The notes under the pieces were generated by a model, which saw only the letters and a list, made by a program, of their open reading frames with translations, was not told the DNA's origin and made no database searches. From the NCBI RefSeq assembly GCF_004358205.1, contig NZ_SMYO01000002.1, positions 372,001 through 436,000 of the forward strand: a stretch of 64,000 nucleotides of DNA, in the 5' to 3' direction. Made by a program: the position numbers and the translations under genes. Shown here in pieces: positions 36,130 through 44,041 of the stretch. This stretch comes from Bacillus salipaludis (GTDB lineage: Bacteria; Bacillota; Bacilli; Bacillales_B; DSM-18226). The first letter of the stretch is position 1, and every line of letters starts with the position of its first letter.

Positions 36130-36358
36130 AAAGAGTTTAACTTCAGTTTCTAATTAAACGTGTGTGTAGATGCCCAGTTTGTCGAAACGAGTATAATTAT
36201 GCGTGATGTAGTCATTGTTTGATAGTTTGGGAGATAAATCGGGAAAAATTAAACAAAATTATCGACAAAATACTTCCTCGGAAAGAGGACAATGTTCGTT
36301 TTCCAAAGGGCTTTTGGCGGTTTTAATCAAACGTTTGTTTAAAGCTTGAAGTCGTCGA
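36130..36358 (+). repeat. CAAACGTTTG-family repeat, copy 5
   Basis: TAAACGTGTG at 36155-36164 and CAAACGTTTG at 36328-36337 (173 bp apart). Nearly identical to the 41546 copy over GCCCAGTTTGTCGAAAC, TTTGATAGTTTGGGAGATAA, TTATCGACAAAATA and CTTCCTCGGAAA. The left side is cut by REP1. The right side ends exactly at a truncated comK-like fragment. Confidence 0.75.
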
Positions 36359-36475
36359 ATGATGTCATTTAAAACCATTTTTGCCGGGGACTGGTCAGTT
36401 GGAAGGTCTATTGACCCGGTTACCTTTGAACATAGCTTTCCGTTCCAATCCACATGATCGATCCTTTACATGAAT
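36357..36475 (-). pseudogene. comK-like fragment
   Basis: On the minus strand the frame gives HVDWNGKLCSKVTGSIDLPT then DQSPAKMVLNDIIR, aligning with GHVDRFAKLCSKVTQTDGII, VDKSPVQILNDSIR of the comK-like gene at 24136. Only about 40 residues remain; an in-frame stop lies upstream (SFM, stop, RID) and the 3' side is replaced by a CAAACGTTTG-family repeat. It is a relic of a second comK paralogue. Confidence 0.7.
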
Positions 36476-36499
36476 GATTGCCCAATGATAACTATTAAA

Positions 36500-36532
36500 T
36501 AAATAAAAAAACACAAAGCAGATGCTTTGTGC
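36500..36532 (-). terminator. Terminator of the GT2 gene
   Basis: CACAAAGC pairs with GCTTTGTG; on the minus strand it is followed by a T-run (TTTTTTTATTTATTTAA). Confidence 0.75.
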
Positions 36533-36594
36533 AAAATAGGGATGGCTAAATTACTAACAGGTTGAGGAGGTGATCAGAAAATGTTCCCATTCGA

Positions 36595-37950
36595 TTACTT
36601 CCAGTTCCTTTTGAATTTAAAAGTCTCTTGTATATAACCATAAACGGACACGGGGGACATAATCATTTGATAGCCTAGAACGAAAACAATAAAGCCAAAG
36701 ATATTTTTACGGATTCTAAGGTTTAAAGGTTTAAATACATAATTTCTTTGATAGAAATAAAGAATGCTATAGCTTATTAATGTTAAGGGAAGAACCAGTA
36801 ATGTCATCGGCCCGACAATCCAGTAGTATCCAAAAAACATCAATATCAATCCAGGAATCCAACATAGTGTATAGGTAAGATCTAAATACGGCATGATTAA
36901 ATTAATGCCGGTTAAGTATTTTACATAAGTTTCAGGCTGATTCCAGGGTTTTATTTCATTTAATCCTTCTATCATTCCTCTTGCCCATCTTGCTCTTTGC
37001 CGGACAAAGTGTTTAAGGTTGCTAGGTACCTCGGTGAAAGAAACGGCCAGCGGCTCAAAATATACTTTCCATTTTTTATTGAGTAAACGCCAGGTTAAGA
37101 CAATATCTTCACCAATTGCATCTGGCCAGCCGCCGACTTCCTGAATGCATTCTGTTTTATAAAGACTATAAGCACCTTGGGCTACCAATGTCCCTTGATA
37201 CAGACCTTGTAGTCTTTTAATTGATGCGATCCCCAAGAAGTAGTCCCATTCTTGAATTTTTGTCCATAAATTCTCCCGACTGTTTTTCGCAAGAACCGAT
37301 CCGGCAACGGCACAAACATCACTGGGGCTGGACTTCATTCGTGCTACAAGATAACGAATCGATGATGGATGAAGCAGGGTATCTGCATCAATGGTAATGA
37401 CGTAAGGAGTTGTAACGAACGCTAAAGCCTTGTTTAAGGCATGAAATTTACCCGGTTTCTCTTCATTAAGTACTTCTATTTCCATGCTTAATTGTTTTTT
37501 TGCTTTTAATGTTTCCTGGACGGTTTGATCGGTAGAGCCATTATTGATGACAAAGACTTTTATTTTTCCTTGATAATCTTGTTTATCAATGTAGTCCAAC
37601 GTTTGAAAGATTTTTTCTTCTTCATTGTGGGCAGCAATGAGGATGGTGATCGTATCACTAGGAAATTCGTTTTTATAGGCTGGCTGACGGTCTAGGATTA
37701 AGCTAGCGACTAAAAAGGCATTCATATAACCCGGAATGTAAGAGATCCCTCCGATGATGAGTAATGCAATTGGAAAAGAAACAATATGGGAGAGATCTTT
37801 TAGCCAAGGGAGTGCTATATAAATTGAAAAACACATCCATACGAAGGCAGCAAAATGACTGATCCAAAACTTTGTTTTTATTGGAATGTAAAATCTGTTG
37901 TTGTACTCATTATTTATTCGGGTGTTAATAGGATTGAATGCAGGTTTCAT
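36595..37950 (-). CDS. Processive family 2 glycosyltransferase (PNAG/hyaluronan synthase-like)
   Basis: 451 residues. Two N-terminal membrane helices are followed by a GT2 domain with DTITILIAAHNEEEKIFQTL, NNGSTDQTV, the DADTLLHPSS metal motif, AQGAYSLYKTECIQEVGGWP with GEDIVLTWRL, and the QRARWARG (Q/RxxRW) motif of processive synthases. Three to four C-terminal helices follow. It resembles IcaA/PgaC-type poly-beta-1,6-GlcNAc synthases, but no icaB/icaD/icaC partners are adjacent, so the polymer is unknown. It is monocistronic, with a terminator at 36500. A remnant of the CAAACGTTTG family lies about 90 bases upstream. Confidence 0.9.
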   Translation of the reverse strand: MKPAFNPINTRINNEYNNRFYIPIKTKFWISHFAAFVWMCFSIYIALPWLKDLSHIVSFPIALLIIGGISYIPGYMNAFLVASLILDRQPAYKNEFPSDTITILIAAHNEEEKIFQTLDYIDKQDYQGKIKVFVINNGSTDQTVQETLKAKKQLSMEIEVLNEEKPGKFHALNKALAFVTTPYVITIDADTLLHPSSIRYLVARMKSSPSDVCAVAGSVLAKNSRENLWTKIQEWDYFLGIASIKRLQGLYQGTLVAQGAYSLYKTECIQEVGGWPDAIGEDIVLTWRLLNKKWKVYFEPLAVSFTEVPSNLKHFVRQRARWARGMIEGLNEIKPWNQPETYVKYLTGINLIMPYLDLTYTLCWIPGLILMFFGYYWIVGPMTLLVLPLTLISYSILYFYQRNYVFKPLNLRIRKNIFGFIVFVLGYQMIMSPVSVYGYIQETFKFKRNWK

Positions 37951-38035
37951 AGGAGTTTAAGCCTTTCATAGGAAATTAATATAAAACTAATAATTTATAA
38001 AATATCATATCTTACAGAATTTGTAATGAATTTCT

Positions 38036-38105
38036 ACGTTTTTTCGACAAAGTATTTTTTGGAAATGGGTCAAGGTTCGATTTTAAAAGCTTTTTTGCTT
38101 CATCA
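38036..38105 (+). repeat. CAAACGTTTG-family repeat, degenerate remnant 6
   Basis: TTTTTTCGACAAAGTATTTT then TTGGAAATGGGTCAAGGTTC and GATTTTAAAAGCTTTTTT align with the middle part of the copies at 36130 and 41546 (TTATCGACAAAATATTTCCT...). The palindromes are not preserved. It lies just 5' of the minus-strand GT2 gene. Confidence 0.45.
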
Positions 38106-38319
38106 TCGCATGAATAACTGTCGTTAGCCCTTTTGAAATTTGAGATATGTTGAAAATCATCAAAAATTGGAGATGGGAATAAGTACCTATAAACTAGCAC
38201 AAGCGATCTGTATAAATGAGAATATACTAAAAAGAGAAATAAAAGAAATCACATAAGCATATTGAACTTACAAATGAATTACTTTATAAAATGACTTACG
38301 TTAAAGGGGTGATTGGTAA
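38106..38319. other. Intergenic region
   Basis: No gene seen. The right end has the ribosome binding site AAAGGGGTGA for the small frame at 38320. Confidence 0.35.
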
Positions 38320-38505
38320 TTGGAGACTAAGAAAATAAAAAGAACTGCAGTCGATTCTATCCTTTATACAGAAGTTGACGATTGTAAAACGGACGATCAA
38401 ACAGATGATTGGGATGTCCAATTTGAAGGAAGTGAAAAGACCATGGGGACGGTTCTGTCGGCTTTTTTATTCCAAGAAATTTATAAAATAGGCCAAGATA
38501 ACTGA
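38320..38505 (+). CDS. Small hypothetical protein ending in a REP2 element
   Basis: 61 residues from a TTG after AAAGGGGTGATTGGTAA. The first 40 residues are polar and acidic (METKKIKRTAVDSILYTEVD, DCKTDDQTDDWDVQFEGSE). The remainder (KTMGTVLSAFLFQ...) is translated from a REP2 copy. I recognise no family. It may be a small gene whose 3' end was overwritten by REP2, or a chance frame. Confidence 0.35.
   Translation: METKKIKRTAVDSILYTEVDDCKTDDQTDDWDVQFEGSEKTMGTVLSAFLFQEIYKIGQDN
38438..38467 (+). repeat. REP2 copy
   Basis: GACCATGGGGACGGTTCTGT then CGGCTTTTTT, the most complete form of REP2 in the window. Confidence 0.8.
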
Positions 38506-38590
38506 AGTGCCCCTATTGCAAGGAAACAGCGGATAAGGGATCTTGGGGAAATCCTTAGAAAACAATCATCTTAAGTGTAGATAGGGAAAG

Positions 38591-38620
38591 AGAGAAGTGT
38601 TCAGAGCACTTCTCTTTTTT
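38591..38620 (+). terminator. Hairpin terminator
   Basis: AGAGAAGTG pairs with CACTTCTCT around TTCAGAG, then TTTTT. Confidence 0.8.
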
Positions 38621-38678
38621 GAGATCAACAAATTTTAAAGCACGAAAACAGCTTTAAATAAAGACAAAAACATTTCTT

Positions 38679-38759
38679 TTAATAAAAAACTTCACCTGCT
38701 ATAACACCCAAAATAATAAGAATGTCTAATGTTACAAGTATCCTCATCCATAATTTCAT
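38679..38759 (-). CDS. Tiny membrane protein (26 aa)
   Basis: Minus-strand frame starting MKLWMRILVTLDILIILGVI and ending AGEVFY, almost entirely one hydrophobic helix. The ribosome binding site TGGAGGGCACTCT is very good. Tiny single-helix proteins of this sort are common but often missed. No family is recognised. Confidence 0.45.
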   Translation of the reverse strand: MKLWMRILVTLDILIILGVIAGEVFY

Positions 38760-38902
38760 AGAGTGCCCTCCAATCTTTCATGTTTTATATAAGGAATTTT
38801 CTATCGAATAAAACAAATACCACATTACTAAATATACGCGTAACCTGTAGTAAGATGAAAAGGAATTGAATATATAACGAAAGTAAAGGCTATCCACTAC
38901 TT

Positions 38903-39187
38903 TTATCTTTTTCTTCCCTTCCTAAAACCTAAGTAAAACACACCCAAACTATAGGCTGCAAATCCAAAAATAGCCATAATCATTTTCTTATGCGATTTCC
39001 ATAGTAAGGCCATATTGGAAATAAGAGTCCCTTTCGTATGTAAATAATAGAGATAGACGATTAGCAGGGATAGGAAAATAAGAAAGATCACCTTAAGTAA
39101 ATGAAAAAAACTTACATTTTCGAGAAAAGCTGTTTTCTGTTTCTTCTTTTTTGAGGAAGATTTTTTTATTGCCCTTGTTTCAGTCAT
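38903..39187 (-). CDS. Hypothetical two-helix membrane protein
   Basis: 94 residues from the ATG at 39187, chosen over the longer frame (to 39274) because AAAGGAGCATTCG lies directly before it. A Lys/Ser-rich N-terminus (MTETRAIKKSSSKKKKQKTA) is followed by two membrane helices (LLKVIFLIFLSLLIVYLYYL and MIMAIFGFAAYSLGVFYLGF) and a basic tail. No known family is recognised. It is divergent from the PepSY gene, with Fur-type boxes between them, so it may be iron-regulated (inference). Confidence 0.65.
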   Translation of the reverse strand: MTETRAIKKSSSKKKKQKTAFLENVSFFHLLKVIFLIFLSLLIVYLYYLHTKGTLISNMALLWKSHKKMIMAIFGFAAYSLGVFYLGFRKGRKR

Positions 39188-39376
39188 CGAATGCTCCTTT
39201 CGATTTTTCGTTAGAAAGAATATTTTTGGTATATTCGAGATTTGTATTGAAACGATATTGTTTTTTATAAGCATACAAAATAAATAATACGAATTAAATA
39301 AGAAAGCTCTGATCAGGAATAGGAAGATAGATGATAAGAAAGGAAGTGGTATTTATAGGAAAAAAAATATTGACGT

Positions 39377-39391
39377 TGATAATCATTCTCA
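39377..39391. promoter_or_regulatory. Fur box 1
   Basis: TGATAATCATTCTCA matches the 7-1-7 Fur consensus TGATAATNATTATCA with one mismatch. Confidence 0.75.
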
Positions 39392-39405
39392 TATAAAATA
39401 TTTAA

Positions 39406-39426
39406 TGAAAATGATAATCAATATCA
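39406..39426. promoter_or_regulatory. Fur box 2 (two overlapping 7-1-7 motifs)
   Basis: TGAAAATGATAATCA and TGATAATCAATATCA overlap by 9 bases, a common form of strong Fur site. It lies between a small membrane protein gene (minus) and the PepSY gene (plus). Confidence 0.8.
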
Positions 39427-39665
39427 ATTGTTTTTCCCTCAACCCTTTTTTGCATTTCAATTAAATAAATGAATCAGCAATAGAATGATAGAGTGAGTGG
39501 TTATGAATGTTGATTATGCTGATGATAGATGGAGGGGGTGTAGAAGTATGCCATGTTCAATACTTGTTGTAGGTGGGATTATTTAGACGTGAGTGCTAAA
39601 AATTTTGAACGGATTGTATAAATCATTATTTTAATCCTATTGGTTGGAAAGTAGGTTTTTATGAT
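39427..39665. other. Leader region of the PepSY gene with short frames
   Basis: Short frames (MPCSILVVGGII, stop; and MFNTCCRWDYLDVSAKNFER) follow a GGAGGGGGTG. They could be a decayed small iron-related membrane peptide gene, but this is not certain. Confidence 0.3.
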
Positions 39666-40781
39666 ATGCGGAAAATCATTGGAAAAATTCATTTATGGTT
39701 AAGCATGTTAGTCGGTATATTTATCGTACTGATTGGGTTAACCGGAAGTTTACTTGTTTTTGAACCGGAATTAAATCACGTCATACATCCTCATTTATTT
39801 CACGTTACAGAGGGCGAAAAAGTACCTTACCAACAAGCTTTGGATACGGTATCAAGCAAATATCCAAAAGGGGAAATTAAACGTGTATATACACCAGATG
39901 AACCAAATGCGAAAGGAGTTTACTTATTTCGTCTGAAAGAGGGTGAAAAGCAGCAAGAGATCTATGTCGACCCGGGAACCGGACGGATCAATGGAACATT
40001 GGGTGATCATGCATTGCTTAATATCCTCCTTGATTTTCATAAATCACTCCTCCTTGAAGATTTTAAAGGTGAGAATATTGTCGGTATCATTGGATTTCTA
40101 TTCTTCCTCATCACGTTGTCAGGAATCTATTTATGGTGGCCAGGAATAAAAAAGTGGAAAAACGGTTTTAAAATTAGACGCAATAAAAACGTTTTTGTAA
40201 AGAATTACGATTTCCATAAAGTCTTCGGGGCAGTGTCCCTGCCATTTTTATTGATTGTTTCATTAACAGGTGCTCTTTTTACATATGACGAGGCCCTTTT
40301 TGGCTGGTTTGGCGGAAAGGCAAAGGTAACACCTCCAGAGGAGAAACTAATTTCTAAGCCTCTTCCAACTGGTAAGCTTCCACTAGACCTTTTATTAAGG
40401 AAAGCTGAAAAAGAAGTACCTAAGGGAACGATTACTCAAGTTAGAATGCCAGAAAAAATGGAGCAAGGAATGTCTGAAGGGGCTGTAGAAATTCGCCTTA
40501 GTCGTTCTTACGATCCTGGAGATGGAAACATACGAGTATGGGTAGACCAGTATAGTGGAAAAATAGTAGGAAAGTTAGATCCAAAAATAAACCGTGGGCT
40601 CCTTTATCAAATATGGCATTTTCCCTTACATACAGGAACTTTTGGAGGAATATTCACAAAAATTTTATATGCAATTGGCGGTCTTACACCATCCATTCTC
40701 ATGATTACAGGAACTTATATGTGGTGGTTTAAGAAAAAGAACAAAAGAAAACAAAGAAAGAGAACCGTTCAAGCTGCATAA
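39666..40781 (+). CDS. PepSY-associated TM protein (iron uptake-linked)
   Basis: 371 residues with the four-helix PepSY_TM architecture. Helix 1 is WLSMLVGIFIVLIGLTGSLL, then an extracellular PepSY domain (YQQALDTVSSKYPKGEIKRV...GEKQQEIYVDPGTGRINGTL). Helix 2 with FHKSLLLEDFKGENIVGIIG and LSGIYLWWPG follows, then helix 3 (NYDFHKVFGAVSLPFLLIVS), a second PepSY-like domain, and helix 4 with IWHFPLHTGTFGG. The conserved histidines are typical of heme- or flavin-linked siderophore reductases (PiuB/FhuF-neighbour type). Fur boxes about 240 bases upstream support a role in iron acquisition. Followed by a terminator. Confidence 0.88.
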   Translation: MRKIIGKIHLWLSMLVGIFIVLIGLTGSLLVFEPELNHVIHPHLFHVTEGEKVPYQQALDTVSSKYPKGEIKRVYTPDEPNAKGVYLFRLKEGEKQQEIYVDPGTGRINGTLGDHALLNILLDFHKSLLLEDFKGENIVGIIGFLFFLITLSGIYLWWPGIKKWKNGFKIRRNKNVFVKNYDFHKVFGAVSLPFLLIVSLTGALFTYDEALFGWFGGKAKVTPPEEKLISKPLPTGKLPLDLLLRKAEKEVPKGTITQVRMPEKMEQGMSEGAVEIRLSRSYDPGDGNIRVWVDQYSGKIVGKLDPKINRGLLYQIWHFPLHTGTFGGIFTKILYAIGGLTPSILMITGTYMWWFKKKNKRKQRKRTVQAA

Positions 40782-40880
40782 TAAAAACTTGTTTTCATTT
40801 TCGTTAAATCTTTTGTTTTTTGATATTTAGGGGTGAGGCCCTCATTTGACATGATCTCAGTATGTATAAGGAAAGATTAA

Positions 40881-40915
40881 AACTCGCCAAAAAATCATCC
40901 GGCGAGTTTTTGGGT
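40881..40915 (+). terminator. Terminator of the PepSY gene
   Basis: AACTCGCC pairs with GGCGAGTT, then TTTGGGTTTT. Confidence 0.8.
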
Positions 40916-40935
40916 TTTAATTACTATTAGATATA

Positions 40936-40950
40936 TCAAATTATGACCCC
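40936..40950 (-). repeat. REP1-like end at the D-aminoacylase 3' break
   Basis: Reads TTTCGGGGTCATAA on the minus strand, the same 14-mer as at 20437-20450. Confidence 0.5.
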
Positions 40951-41524
40951 GAAACTATATCATGAACAGCAGAAACGTCTGCAATTTTTACCCTTCTAGC
41001 AGCTGGGCGAATGACCCTGCCGGCTCTTGCACCAGTATATTCACCATTATGAACGGTTAGCTGGCCATTAACCAGAACATGGTGAATACCCGTTGGTCCG
41101 ACTAAAGGGTTATGAAACGTTCCGCAATCGGCGATTGTGTCAGGGGCAAAGACGACAAGATCGGCTTGATAGCCAACCTTTATCATCTACCGTCATGAAG
41201 TCTCATTAATTGCGCAGGAGCACTGGTCATTTTTCGAATGGCCTGTTCAAGCGTTAATGCTCCATCTTCTCTTACGTATTTTCCCAGGACCCTTAGGAAG
41301 GTACCGGTTAACCTTGGATGTCGCTTTCCGCTAAAAATACCATCGGAGCCAACCATTTGCAAGGGATGGCACATGCCGAGCAATACGTCCTCTTCCAGTC
41401 CCCAATGAATCACCATTGTGACACTTCCTCTTTCTTCGATTAAAAGGTCGAAAGCGGCGTGCTCTGGTGTTTTTCCATTCAGTTCAGCAATTTCGATGAC
41501 ACTTTTTCCTTCTATAGGCGGCAA
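40941..41524 (-). pseudogene. N-acyl-D-amino-acid deacylase, C-terminal remnant with frameshift
   Basis: On the minus strand, GKSVIEIAELNGKTPEHAAF...VTMVIHWGLEEDVLLGMCHP then GSDGIFSGKRHPRLTGTFLR and LTLEQAIRKMTSAPAQLMRL match the C-terminal third of D-aminoacylase-type amidohydrolases (about 530 residues). The frame then ends at LHDGR with TGA (41183), and the rest continues after a one-base shift as MIKVGYQADLVVFAPDTIAD...HNPLVGPTGIHHVLVNGQL. The 5' two thirds are absent, replaced by a CAAACGTTTG-family repeat, and the last codons (DIVSGS, stop) fall into a REP1-like GGGGTCATAA. It is clearly inactive. Confidence 0.82.
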
Positions 41525-41545
41525 TTTCGATTAAGGGGGAAATTC

Positions 41546-41880
41546 TCTAATACTGTCCAAACTTCCGACAACTTTCTTGCATCTCTTTATTAAGAAACCT
41601 ATACAATAGAAGGATTTACTCAGTTTCTAATCAAACGTTTGTATAGAAGCCCAGTTTGTCGAAACTGGTACAATTATTCGAGATAAAGTCATAGTTTGAT
41701 AGTTTGGGAGATAAATCGGGAAAAGCTAGACAATATTATCGACAAAATATTTCCTCGGAAACTAGACAATGTTCGTTTTTCAAAAGGCTTTGAGGTGGTT
41801 TTAATCAAACGTTTGAATGAAAAAATTTGTATCAGAATTTGTCGGTTTATACGGATTAGGCGCTCTCTTCTTAATTTTAA
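41546..41880 (+). repeat. CAAACGTTTG-family repeat, full copy 7
   Basis: CAAACGTTTG at 41632-41641 and again at 41806-41815, exactly 174 bp apart. Between them are CCAGTTTGTCGAAACTGG (a hairpin), GTTTGATAGTTTGGGAGATA, TTATCGACAAAATATTTCCT and CAATGTTCGTTTTTCAAAAG. It is the best-preserved copy, 5' of the D-aminoacylase remnant. Confidence 0.8.
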
Positions 41881-41988
41881 AGTGGTCATGAGCGAATATC
41901 TTACGAGAACCGGTGCGGCTGACTAAACCGGCAAAGCATTGTCTATGCGAAGAGCTAAGCATCTCTGGGGGCTACTGATTTCGTTGCA

Positions 41989-42029
41989 AATAATAAATGT
42001 CCCTCTTCAGAAGAGGGACATTTATTATT
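41989..42029. terminator. Perfect 19-bp-arm hairpin
   Basis: Arms 41989-42007 and 42011-42029 are perfectly complementary (core GTCCCTCTT/AAGAGGGAC) around CAG, with AT-rich outer parts; a bidirectional terminator. Confidence 0.85.
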
Positions 42030-42100
42030 GTGGTGGAAACAGAAACTCTTTTCATGTAGTAGAATTTGTTGACTAAAGGGCCTTTAGGTTGCCTCAGTAA

Positions 42101-42125
42101 ACCAGCAGAACCGTCCCCGTGGGTC
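42101..42125 (-). repeat. REP2 copy
   Basis: ACCAGCAGAACCGTCCCCGT followed by GGGTC, REP2 read on the minus strand. Confidence 0.7.
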
Positions 42126-42307
42126 CTTTTCACATTAACCTTTGTTGCAGTACACAATGAGGTTAAGTAGTTAAAATAGGTCATTTTATTTTTAAAAAAT
42201 ATGTGGTAGAATATACCGAATGTTTGTTCTGTATTTTGGGTAGAATAAGAACATGGACATAACGATGGTACAGGATGGGTACCAAGGGATTGGCACGAAA
42301 ATGAAAT

Positions 42308-42357
42308 ATAAAGCCATGCATATGGATTTGATCGAAAATCCATATGCATGGCTTTAT
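42308..42357 (+). promoter_or_regulatory. 22-bp perfect inverted repeat in the MFS leader
   Basis: Arms 42308-42329 and 42336-42357 are perfectly complementary (left arm contains AAGCCATGCATATGGATT) around the 6-base loop GATCGA. There is no T-run, so it is not an intrinsic terminator. The ribosome binding site GAAAGGGGAAAG and the MFS start ATG 42379 follow 22 bases later. An in-frame leader (from ATG 42301, MKYKAMHMDLIENPYAWLYG) is encoded across the hairpin and is open into the transporter. A role in translational or transcriptional attenuation is inferred. Confidence 0.7.
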
Positions 42358-42378
42358 GGAAACGAAAGGGGAAAGAAT

Positions 42379-43851
42379 ATGATTACACAGAACGAAACCT
42401 CTCAAAATGGAGGGACATTTGGGAGCTTAAGTAATTTATTATTGGTCATTATCATGATTCTTGGTGTGTTTGTAGCTATTTTGAATGAAACGCTGCTAAA
42501 TGTAGCTTTATCAAAAATTATGAATGATATTGGAATCACACCGAGTACTGCGCAGTGGCTGTCAACGGGATACCTGCTGATGATCGGAGTGCTTATACCA
42601 GTTACTGCTTATTTGATTCAACGGTTTACCACTAGAACCTTATTTCTTGGGGCTATGTGCTTGTTTACGGTGGGAACATTTATTGCGGCGATCGCACCGG
42701 GGTTTACCACGCTTTTATTAGGGAGGGTGCTTCAAGCTTCGGGTACCGGGCTGCTCTTTCCCTTACTAACCAATGTAGTATTTTCTATTGTACCGATCGA
42801 AAAAAGGGGTTCGGCAATGGGGACGATTGGAATCGTCATAACATTTGCTCCTGCGATTGGTCCCACTCTTTCAGGAATCATTGTCGAACATTACAGCTGG
42901 CGGGTTCTCTTTTATGGTGTCCTGCCGATTGCGCTCTTTGTCATCCTCTTTGCCTTTTTTAAGCTCAAAAATGTAACGGAAACGACGAATCCAAAGATTG
43001 ACCCGATTTCGCTTTTGCTTTCAACCTTAGGATTCGGGGGCATTGTATACGGATTCAGCAGCTCCGGAACTGAGGGCTGGTCAAGCCTTGGAGTCCTTAT
43101 TCCGATTGCTATTGGTGTTATTGCCTTGGTGCTGTTTACTTGGAGACAATTGACCATTTCACACCCGTTGCTCGATTTAAGAACATTTAAATACACTATT
43201 TTTAGACTTTCTACGCTTATCATGATGATTATCATGATGGCAATGTTTTCTGCGATGATGCTGCTGCCGATTTTTCTGCAGAATGCGTTAGGGTACAGTC
43301 CGTTTAAGGCCGGTTTAGTCATGCTACCAGGCGGAATTGTTATGGGGATAATGTCGCCAATCACAGGCCGATTATTTGATAAATTCGGCGCGAAAGTGCT
43401 TGCGTTAGTTGGTTTAGGATTAATTGCGATTACCTTATGGCAATTTGCTTTTATTACATTATCAACTTCCTACAGCACCATTATGATTTTCAATACATTA
43501 TTAATGTTAGGTATTTCGATGGTTATGATGCCGGTTATGACTAACGCATTAAATGAGCTGCCCCCTGCGTTATATCCGCACGGTACAGCGATAATCAGCA
43601 CGCTTCAGCAAGTGGCGGGTGCTGTCGGAACAGCATTGCTTGTGTCTGTTATGACCAATAGCTCTAGTCACTTTATGGAAAATACGGTGATGAAAGATGA
43701 TTCAACTTTACCCATTTTAGCGATGATTGCTGGAATGAAAAGTGCGTTCTTACTGGCATTCGGATTAGTTGCCATCGCATGGATTGCTTCATTTTTACTT
43801 AAACGGGCGTCATCTCAAGAATTAAATATGAAGCAGCCGTCTCCGAATTGA
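42379..43851 (+). CDS. MFS drug efflux transporter (DHA2, 14-TM)
   Basis: 490 residues from ATG 42379, chosen because AAAGGGG precedes it and the longer frame (from 42253) merely encodes the leader hairpin. About 14 membrane helices. DHA2 hallmarks are LNVALSKIMNDIGITPSTAQ with WLSTGYLLMIGVLIPVTAYL, motif A-like RFTTRTLFLGA, motif C-like IGPTLSGIIVEHYSWRVLFY, and GYSPFKAGLVMLPGGIVMGI. It resembles LmrB/EmrB/MdtP-type proton-driven multidrug exporters; the drug is not identifiable. The unusual leader suggests inducible control. A terminator follows. Confidence 0.92.
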   Translation: MITQNETSQNGGTFGSLSNLLLVIIMILGVFVAILNETLLNVALSKIMNDIGITPSTAQWLSTGYLLMIGVLIPVTAYLIQRFTTRTLFLGAMCLFTVGTFIAAIAPGFTTLLLGRVLQASGTGLLFPLLTNVVFSIVPIEKRGSAMGTIGIVITFAPAIGPTLSGIIVEHYSWRVLFYGVLPIALFVILFAFFKLKNVTETTNPKIDPISLLLSTLGFGGIVYGFSSSGTEGWSSLGVLIPIAIGVIALVLFTWRQLTISHPLLDLRTFKYTIFRLSTLIMMIIMMAMFSAMMLLPIFLQNALGYSPFKAGLVMLPGGIVMGIMSPITGRLFDKFGAKVLALVGLGLIAITLWQFAFITLSTSYSTIMIFNTLLMLGISMVMMPVMTNALNELPPALYPHGTAIISTLQQVAGAVGTALLVSVMTNSSSHFMENTVMKDDSTLPILAMIAGMKSAFLLAFGLVAIAWIASFLLKRASSQELNMKQPSPN

Positions 43852-43924
43852 TAATTCTGATTTGGCTGAATAGGAGTTTAAATGATTTGTTTTCGGTTGC
43901 ATTCTTAATAATGGGATATAAAGA

Positions 43925-43958
43925 AAATGCTGTGTGAATTACCACACAGCATTTTTTT
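43925..43958 (+). terminator. Terminator of the MFS gene
   Basis: AAATGCTGTGTG pairs with CACACAGCATTT, followed by TTTT. Confidence 0.9.
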
Positions 43959-44041
43959 CGTGTTGTATATGCGGCAGTGATTCATTGCCGATAACCTTCT
44001 AAGGCATTATCTTGAAGAATCGCATACAAGTTTCAACATCT

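Noticed and set aside
41689..41926. Frames on both strands in the CAAACGTTTG repeat (similar ones at 11413 and 36259)
   Set aside because: The shared peptide text (LIKT...KPF) arises because the DNA repeat is shared; frames differ in length and start and have no ribosome binding sites.
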